A program made the position numbers and the translations under genes. The notes beneath the pieces were generated by a model. It was given only the letters and a program-made list of their open reading frames with translations, made no database searches and was not told the origin of the DNA. Of a stretch of DNA of 64,000 bases, positions 56,525 through 64,000 are shown piece by piece; position 1 is the stretch's first letter; each line of letters starts with the position of its first letter. Origin of the DNA: Gymnopilus junonius (lineage: Eukaryota; Basidiomycota; Agaricomycetes; Agaricales; Galerinaceae); contig JADNYJ010000089.1 of assembly GCA_015501075.1 (NCBI GenBank), positions 1 through 64,000 of the forward strand, given 5' to 3'.

Positions 56525-58860
56525 TAGAGCTGTTTCCATTTCCTTTCACCCTGTATGTTGAGAATTTCTACAGCACTATTTGGACTAAACAGTGTTAATG
56601 AATGATAACTGATCTGCTTCAAGGCTTTTTGCAGAGTAGCCTGATCTATTGAAATGAACTCTCATTTTTGGTACATGGCTAGAATTCTGTCAATGTTCTG
56701 AGATGACTGGATTCAATAATTCATTACTTACTGTGACTCAGGTTTCTGAACTATCTGTGCTTTGTTGTGGTACTAGTGTCATCCCATCTCACTTTGCCTG
56801 TCATATGGATGAAAGGAGCAGTATCTTGATATTCTTTTGCCTGTGGTTCAGGCTTGCCTCTCCTTTGCTTATGTATCTCCAGAGTCCAGCCAACAACATC
56901 ATCTTCTCTTGATCTTCCCTGATGATAAATTGACCATGGGTACCCCAGGCTCATGGTGAGTGAACACCTTACTCATATCTGATGAAAGTAACTGTTAAGC
57001 AGAAAAATACCACTGATAGAGCTGCTGCATTATCTCCAACCACCAGAGATAAGATATCCTGTCACCCTTTCACTTAGTCAGAGCAGTTTGAACTCATCAG
57101 TGAGTCAGATGTCACATTTCTTCCCTTTTTCATCAACTGAAAATGTCAAAAGAAAGTCTTTGTCCCCTCAAAAAGTGATCACATGCCCTTTCCCATCTGA
57201 ATCCAGCTCATGATCTTCCACATGAGGCAGATTTCAACTCTGGGCAGACTGCTTGGAATGTCAAACCATATGTTCCTTCTCCTTTATTCCAGACCATTCC
57301 TGAAAAGGTATCCTTTTCAGATAGATGAGCCATCCATTGATCCTTATCTCACATGGAAGAGATACAGCTACTACAAAGTTGTGCGAACAAAGAAAGTCAC
57401 TGGCTGTGGGTGGCATGCCACAATATGGGACACCAACACTTATATAAAGGTACTATATTTCCTCCCCCTTAATTCACTCCCTGTCTTTCTTTTATGCTTA
57501 CTGCTGATCCATTTACTGCAGTGCAGTTGCCTGCTTAATGCATACCTCTTTCAAATACTAGACACTTGGTTCTTCTTCTTTTTTCACAAGTTCTCATCTT
57601 CACCTACAATGCTTCTCCACACCCATCTCACCATGTCTGCTCATGAAGATATCGAGGTATTTTTTACTCAATACTCATCAATATCAAGCACTGTATTACT
57701 TACTACTTCATCATACTTACTCTAGTCTCTGACAAATGAACCTACCAAATGCGATGGAGCCCACGTGCATCATCATGCCAAGATGCAAAGTTCCCCAAAG
57801 GGTCCCTCTTCTGAGCCAGCACTCTAAAAGTCATTTGAGCATCCACTACAAGTTGTGGACACAAACATCAATGCTGAATCCAATTCAGGTGATCATTTAT
57901 TTGCTCCCACCCTTAATACTACTCTGTGTGTACTCTCTCCTCCCTCATCCTTACTGCCTCATATCCATCTATAAATGCCACTCTTACCACTCTTACTATC
58001 CATTCCCCCTCCTTCTGCTCAATTTTCATTTGCATTCTCATCTAAATTTAGCCAACCTGACTTGCCCCCCTATCCTGACTTCCCAACCAATGAGCAAAGA
58101 TAATTCTTCTAGCTTAAGTGTGAACAACATCATTCCCTTGCTGAACATTTTATATGGGAAAATCTTGGAATACATACCAAGCTTCCAGGTCAAACAGCAG
58201 GAGTGGTGGCAGCAGCCACTTGGTTCTGACCACCTCAACAGCACTGTAGCCATTTCATCCATGCAAGTAAACCACATTCATACCAGATTCAAGATCCCAG
58301 AGGGATTGGGGTTGGGAGGACTTGTTCACAACCCTCCCCCACACAAATGCATCCACAGCACCAGCAGATTCCCAACTCAAAGCTGAACATGCAGGGGTGG
58401 AACAACGACTGGATTATGAATTATGAGCATGCCAATAGCACCATAGTGGGTCCATCCAGGCATGTAAGACCCCCACCTTGGATTTTCAGACCCCCTTCTG
58501 TCTCCCCCATTCACCCCCATTGGGCATCTCACACATATTCTTTTGCAGCCATTTTTGAAACCAGCGACTAACCCATCTACACCTCCATCTGACCAATCCC
58601 GCAGCCTGCAGCCCCAGCCCCAGTCCCACCTGCCTGCTCCAGTGCTTCGAGCAAGTATCTTGACCCTTCCTGAACTCAGTCCAAGTGACATTGTAGCACT
58701 TGGTGCACTAGGCGGGCCTTGGGATCCCAGGGCAGGAGGCAATGATCCAGTTTACAGTACGAGTCATTCCATATGATGTGCCTGGACACGGGGCTGTGCT
58801 GTTGTTCAGGGAAAGACGACATCCGGCATTTTTGATTTCATCCCATCAAGGTAAGATTCA
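56525..58860 (+). other. Decayed multi-exon, Pro/Ser-rich coding region of unknown kind
   Basis: Plus-strand open pieces at 57210-57725, 57736-58386 and 58543-58776, with plausible donor and acceptor sites between them, suggest an old spliced gene. Readable segments include EPSIDPYLTWKRYSYYKVVR near 57330, LNILYGKILEYIPSFQVKQQ near 58140 and a Pro/Ser-rich end near 58600 (LTLPELSPSDIVALGALGGP). Stops occur inside most exon candidates. No family recognised. Confidence 0.35.
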
Positions 58861-59482
58861 GTGTGAGGTTACTTAAAATTTCTTATGAATCAGTTTTTAT
58901 CGTAAAATTCCCTGCATGCCGCCTCGAGCTCATTCTTTCTAGATTTGTTCCAACCCGATTGGGTTGTCGACCCATCCAGCCATCCTTTGGTTTAATTCCC
59001 CTTGTTATCAATTCCACATTCCTTCCTCGTCGATCTTTACCTTATTGCATTCCCTTATGTCCTAGTATACGTATCCAAGTTGTACTACTACTAGCATTTA
59101 TCACACTCTTTCGTGTACTCTATATTACCCTCAATGTGTATTCTCTTCCGTCTTGATGATTTGCTTCAAAAGAGGTCCCTGCGCTGCATCGAGAGCGATG
59201 CGTTCTTTCAGTGTTAGATGTGGTTCTCACAGAAACTCATAGTCAAAAATAAGTACGGACGACGGGAAAAAGACTTGCCAGTAAAAATACCCAAGAGAGA
59301 AAAAGAAGACGAGAAATGAAAATGAAAGGAAAGAAAAGGAGCGAAAAACCAAAGAAAAAAAAAGTAAAGAGACCCAATTTGTAAAACCCAAATCAAAGAA
59401 TCAAAGAATAAAAGCAGCAAACTCCACCCACAGCACCACCCACAGCACCAGTCAGAACATCACACCGCACCCTATCTACTCA
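58861..59482. other. Intergenic region, 3' side of the kinase gene
   Basis: No gene seen. The plus strand is purine-rich from about 59270 to 59420. It probably includes the 3' untranslated region of the minus-strand kinase gene. Confidence 0.4.
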
Positions 59483-62400
59483 CTACCTCACCATCCCCAA
59501 CGCCTTCCTTGCCTCCTCACTCGCCCTCCTCGCACTCGCCAGTGAAGGTCTCGCTCCGGCCCCCGATGTATGGTCATGCACCGACTCCCCGGCACCAAAC
59601 GACCCTAAATGTACATGCGAATGCGGTTGGGAGTGCGGATGGGGAGTGCGGTTGGGAATGCGGTTGGGAATGCTCGACACCGCTCTCAGAGTCTACAGGC
59701 GACGATGAAGAAGAAGAAGGCGACGGTGAGGAGTTGATACGTCTTCCGGCGTTATTAGCAGCTGCGACGGCGCGTAGGAGACCGCTGCTTCCTCTTTTCT
59801 TGGCTCTCGTGCTGGTACTTGCAGTACTGGTACTGGTGCTGGTACTGGACTCGCGCTCGCGCTCGTGCTTATACTTGTGCTCGTACTTGAGCCAGCGCTG
59901 GTGTGTCCATAGAACTAGACGCCAAAGCCCACGGCAAACTCTTCCCACCCACACCCGCCCCCCCGCCCCGCACCCCATTCCGCTCCCTCTCCACTCTCCT
60001 CAAGAACGGACTGGGGAGGTTCTCTTCATCTTCAAGATCATACTCGGGCGACGGATGGTGGTGGTTCTCCTTGCTTTTACTGTCCTTGCTGTTGCTGCCA
60101 TTGTTGTTGATGGGGTTGGCGTTGATGTTGCTTACGTTCGCACCGGTACTGGCACGTGCAGCAGCAGCAGCCGACGCGAGATTAAGATTAAGATTCGACC
60201 CGCTCCTGGACTGCCTCAAATGCGGATGCGGGAGCGGCTTCCCTTGACCATGGACTTGAGCTTGAGATGGAGGGCGTAATGTCGAAGAAGAGGAAGCGGC
60301 AGCGGCAGTGGAGGAGCCAATAGCCGACTCTGAGGATGAGATGGGGATGGTGCTTGTTCTTGATGGCGGACGTGTTGATGACCGGATTGAGGGCCGGCGG
60401 ATACGCGTGGGCGGGTGTGCTTGGGCTTGAGCTTGATGGGCTTGAGATGTGATGGAAGAAGCAGCGGCAGCGCTGGCGGTGCTCCTACTAGTGCTCGTCC
60501 CCGTGCCCGTGCTCCTGCTCGTACTAGTAGCCCCAGAGCTGGAAGATGACGATTCAGAAATATCGTCCTTTTCCTTGTCCCGCCCTCTTTCCTTCTCCTT
60601 GCTCTTGGTCTTGGTCTTGGCCTTCACACCACCACCGCCACCACCCCCCTTCACTGAACCCCCCCCTCTCTCTCTATGCTTCCTCTCAGAAGGACTAGGC
60701 GGCAGCTCCTCCTCCTCCTCCTCATCATCATCATCATCACCCACATCCACATCCACAACATTCGCAGAACCACCGGGACCACCAGCCTTCCCAACGCCCT
60801 TGTCGGCCTCCTCACCAACACTAACACCCGTGCCCCTATTAACACCCCCAGCTCTCCCGCCTGCACCACCGGCCCCCCTGGCCCCTCTGACCCCTCCAAA
60901 CTCAAATATCCGCCCAAAATCCAACCCCACCCTCGGACTCCGCTCAAACAGACTCACAATCTCCGCCTGCGAAGGCGTAGCTATCACCTGGCCCGTGGAA
61001 GTCAGCACGACGCCTTTCATCGCGGAGGGCGGGTTCTCAGTGTTACTACCCCCACCCCCAACGCCTCCACCGCTGCCGCCGCTGGTGGTGCTGGGAAAGG
61101 CCGTGGTGCCGCTGGTGGAAGGGAAGGCCGTAATGCTAGCCAAAGGGAAAGAAGGAAAGGCGGGTCGGTTGAGGGGTGTTTGTAGAGCGGCGATATATGA
61201 AGAGGCTGGCATGCGGGGTGTGGGTGTAGCGTCGAGCTTCTGCCTCCATTGGTGTTGTTGGATTTGATTCTGGTCCTGGTCCTGGTCCTGGTCCTGGTCT
61301 TGACGCTGCTGCGCAGAGGACGTTACCTGTGCAGCAGGCTGTGCAACAAGTCGTCCAAGCGGCTCCAAGACGTTCTTCACTTCTTCCAACGGCACCTTGT
61401 CCTTGTCCTTGTCCTTCTCATTCCGACCTGGCGAACAAAGAGACACGTATCACCATCATCATCAGCATCAGCATAACCCAAGCAAGCGAAAAAGAAACCC
61501 TCAACCCACCTTTCACGCCCTCCACCTCCTCTAACACCCTCTCCCTCTCCTCCACCCACCGCACCCTCTCATCCACCTCCCTCCTCACCTCCTCCTCTCT
61601 CTCCAAACACGCCCTATCCACTTCCTCCTCCCTCTCTCTCACCATCCGCAGAACCTCCTCCTCCCTCTTCCTCACCGCCTCCATAATCTCCTCCTCCCGC
61701 CTCCTCACGGCGTGCATAATCTCCTCCTCGCGCTTCCTCACAGCGTCCATAATCTCCTCCTCGCGCTGAGTGATCGCCAGCGCCACTTCCTCCTCGCGCT
61801 GGGTGACGAGGACGCGTAGCTCCTCCTCTCGAGCCGCGACGGCAGTTCTGATAGCTTGGTCCAAGTCGCGTTGGGTATATGCGTTTGCGTGTGTGCTGGC
61901 GTCCTGCTGGTACTGCTGCTGGTGCTGGTGCTGGTGTTGAAGTTTGGGTTTGAGTTGCGCCTGCTGCTGCTGCTGCTGCTGTTGAACAGGCTGAAGTTCC
62001 CGTTGAAAGCGAAACACCTGTGCTTGTGCTTCTCCCAGCGCACTTTGCAAGCGGGCGATCTCAGCGTCTTTCGACGCGAGGAGGGAAGCGAGTTGGGTTT
62101 CGGTTTGGAGGAGCGAATGTTCCCTTGCGAGGAGTTCTTGTTCTTTAGCAGTTACAGCTGCGCGGTGGGATTTTACGGTGGATAGCCTGGGAAGAAGGGA
62201 GGACGGAGGGAGGGCGTGTCAGTGTCTGGGATGTTATAGAGAGAGAGGAGAGGGAGGGAAGAAGGAAGCATGGAAAGAAAGAAGCAGGGAAGGGACACAA
62301 AGAAGCAGGCAACCAAGAAAGGACGGACAGCCATGGAAAGAAAGAAAGAAAGAAAAAAAGAAGGGGGGATTGAAGTGACGAAAAACACGGACAACGTACA

Positions 62401-63985
62401 TCTTCTCAGTCTCGTTCACCTTGAACACTAATTCCAGACGTTCATGTTGGAGGAGCTGAGCGGCCGAGGGACGCATGGCGGGCTGGAAATTTCAAACCAA
62501 GGGGGGTTAGGTAGGTTGAAAATTTTAGGGATGGGGAGAGAGAATTCATGGGCGTACGTTTAGGTTTAACATCGACTTGATGACGGAATTGAGGGCTTGT
62601 GAGTATCCTCGTGGTAATGGCGGTATGCGGCCGTTTCTGTGTACAGGGAGAAGTTAGCTATGGGAGGTGGGAAGCGATGATGGAAGAAAGGTAGATAGAA
62701 TAGTGTCATGAAAGACCGAAAAATGTAAAAAGAAGAAAAATAAAAATAATAAAAAACAAAGAAAGGAAAGAAAGAAAGTGCAACGAAAGAAAGAAAATAA
62801 AGAAAATATTAAAAATCCCTCAACGCACCGAATAAAAATACTCAGCTCCGAATGCGTCTTGGCCTCGTGAAACGGCGGTTTGAGCGCGCAGAGTTCGTAG
62901 ATCAGACAGCCGAGGGACCATATGTCCGATTTGGAGTCGTATGCTTTTTCCTGCATTAGTTCGGGGGACATGTAGTACGGCGTCTGTGGGGAGGGAAGGG
63001 GGGTTAGTGATAGGGGTAGTGGCAGGGGCGAGTGATAGGGAATAGGGACGGATAAGAGACAAGCTGGGGAGGGATGGAGATAGAGGGAAGATGGGAAGAG
63101 GGAAGAGGAAGAGAGGAGGAGGACGAGATGGAAAGAGGAGAGGAACACGTACCCCGACGTAGGTATTAGCGAAACTCGCCTGCGCGAGATCTTTAGCGAG
63201 TCCAAAATCGCCTAGTTTGACGGAATTATTTTCGTCTAGGAATACTTTGAAAGGAAGGAAGCAGCATCAGTAAACCACACGGGACATCAGAGAGTCGAGA
63301 ATGCGAACCATTATCCGGCTTCACGTCCCTATGCAGAATCTGCACCCTTCTCGTCGTCGCACCACCCGCACCACCCGCACCACCACCACCCCCACCCCCA
63401 CTCCCCGACCGCACATGCCCATACCCATTCGGATGATGACAATGGCTCAACGCCATCAAAATCTGCAAGAAATAATGCCATATCGTATCCTCCGGAATGA
63501 GCCTCCCATGCTTCGCAGCTTGCTTGATGACAGCGGAGAGGTCGCCGCCGCCGCAGTATTCCATGAGGATGTACAGGATCCCGGCGGAGCGGTCGACGTG
63601 GCGGTCGTGGTACCTGACGATGTGGTCGTGGTGCAGGTCTTTGAGGATGTTTCTGTGTTGGGGGAGAAAAAATGAGGTGAACATGAGGTGCGTGGGGAGG
63701 GGAGGGAGGGGACGGACACTTCAGCTACGATCTGCTTCCTATCCCGTTCGCTCATCCTCTCAAAGTTCAGTTCCTTCCTTGCGAAGATCTAGCCGAAGCC
63801 ACAAAGCATGGAATCAGCATACAAAGGTGGTGGTATAGAGATAAAGCCGTGGCACAGTAACAACATACCAATCCATCACTCTTCCGCCTCACTTTCCTGA
63901 TGATCCCAAAAGAACCATTCCCAATGACATCGAGCGGTTCGTAGTTATCGAGGAAGGCAGAGGAAGAAGAAGAAGAGGAGGACAT
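59483..63985 (-). CDS. NIMA-related (Nek2-like) serine/threonine kinase
   Basis: Mitotic kinase family (nimA, Fin1, Kin3). Exons 63869-63985, 63718-63788, 63309-63652, 63153-63244, 62829-62983, 62558-62636, 62400-62482, 61510-62186 and a last large one from 61427; phases agree through the start of exon 9. Kinase motifs: Gly loop GNGSFG, lysine in [43 protein letters not shown] Gly-rich insert of about 30 residues lies just before HRD, as in other fungal family members. Exon 8 encodes a long coiled coil with repeated REEE heptads and poly-Gln; exon 9 encodes a Ser/Ala/Gly-rich tail. In the last ~400 bases the plausible frame changes at least twice before the likely end [15 protein letters not shown] at 59483, so the C-terminus is not settled. 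The start ATG is 15 bases from the window edge, so the promoter is missing. Confidence 0.88.
61510..62186 (-). other. Coiled-coil and poly-Gln exon of the kinase gene
   Basis: Repeated units near 61560-61830 encode REEE-I-[MD]-[DHE]-AVRK-type heptads, a tandem duplication at both DNA and protein level. A CTGCTGCTG run near 61960 encodes poly-Gln. Family coiled coils mediate dimerisation and centrosomal targeting. Confidence 0.7.
62338..62366 (+). repeat. GAAA microsatellite in a kinase-gene intron
   Basis: AAAGAAAGAAAGAAAG-type run inside the 213-bp intron between exons 7 and 8. Confidence 0.75.
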
Positions 63986-64000
63986 GCAAAGATGCAGAGG

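Noticed and set aside
57210..57725. Hydrophobic plus-strand frame as a membrane protein
   Set aside because: The hydrophobic parts coincide with pyrimidine-rich intron-like sequence between candidate exons.
60449..61267. Plus-strand 272-codon frame opposite the kinase tail
   Set aside because: Antisense shadow of Ser/Gly-rich coding sequence; the minus-strand reading joins the kinase by agreeing splice phases.
1..64000. CRISPR arrays, bacterial operons, rRNA genes
   Set aside because: No regularly spaced identical repeats of that kind and no rRNA sequence; gene structure is eukaryotic throughout.

Overview
The window looks like a piece of nuclear genome from a mushroom-forming basidiomycete (Agaricomycetes). 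The evidence is many short GT-AG introns (about 50-110 bp), a NIMA-related kinase and a C2-domain phosphatidylserine decarboxylase of fungal type, and transposons of kinds typical of this group (Plavaka, hAT, LINE). I did no database search; family names come from motifs I can read.

Layout. (1) 1-16.5 kb is an AT-rich, CpG-poor, decaying block. It holds a broken LINE ORF2, a three-exon zinc-knuckle/coiled-coil gene, a kinase-like pseudogene, and an intron-bearing replication-initiator gene of CRESS-DNA/geminivirus type (8.9-10.3 kb) lying between two arms of a ~235-bp inverted repeat. Several other dispersed repeats surround it. (2) 16.6-22 kb is CpG-rich. It has one long Pro/Ser/Gln-rich orphan gene followed by a degenerate copy of its own 3' end. 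(3) 22.3-27.5 kb holds a decayed retropepsin-like gene and a decayed hAT transposon. (4) 28.4-34 kb holds an F-box gene with a frame break and a small C2H2 gene, with unrecognised sequence between. (5) 34.6-40.9 kb is a multi-exon PSD2-type phosphatidylserine decarboxylase. (6) 42.17-53.18 kb is an 11-kb Plavaka-type DNA transposon with matching imperfect terminal inverted repeats, a transposase gene and a second, apparently intact passenger gene. A 1.9-kb hAT with perfect 8-bp target duplications is nested in its transposase. (7) 54.2-56.5 kb is another hAT with perfect 22-bp TIRs and 8-bp duplications. (8) 59.5-64 kb is a NIMA-related protein kinase.

How it fits together. Two housekeeping-type loci (PSD, kinase) and a few orphan genes sit in islands between layers of transposons. 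Both smaller hATs encode shortened transposases that lack the catalytic RNase-H core, so they could move only with help in trans. TE decay is dominated by in-frame TGA codons where CGA or TGG is expected, consistent with C-to-T mutation. The most unusual item is the endogenous Rep-like gene: it keeps every HUH and SF3-helicase motif, has spliceosomal introns (two of four with GC donors), and is broken by one missing base. Similar single-base breaks occur in the PSD and F-box genes, so base-level assembly error must be excluded before calling any of them pseudogenes.
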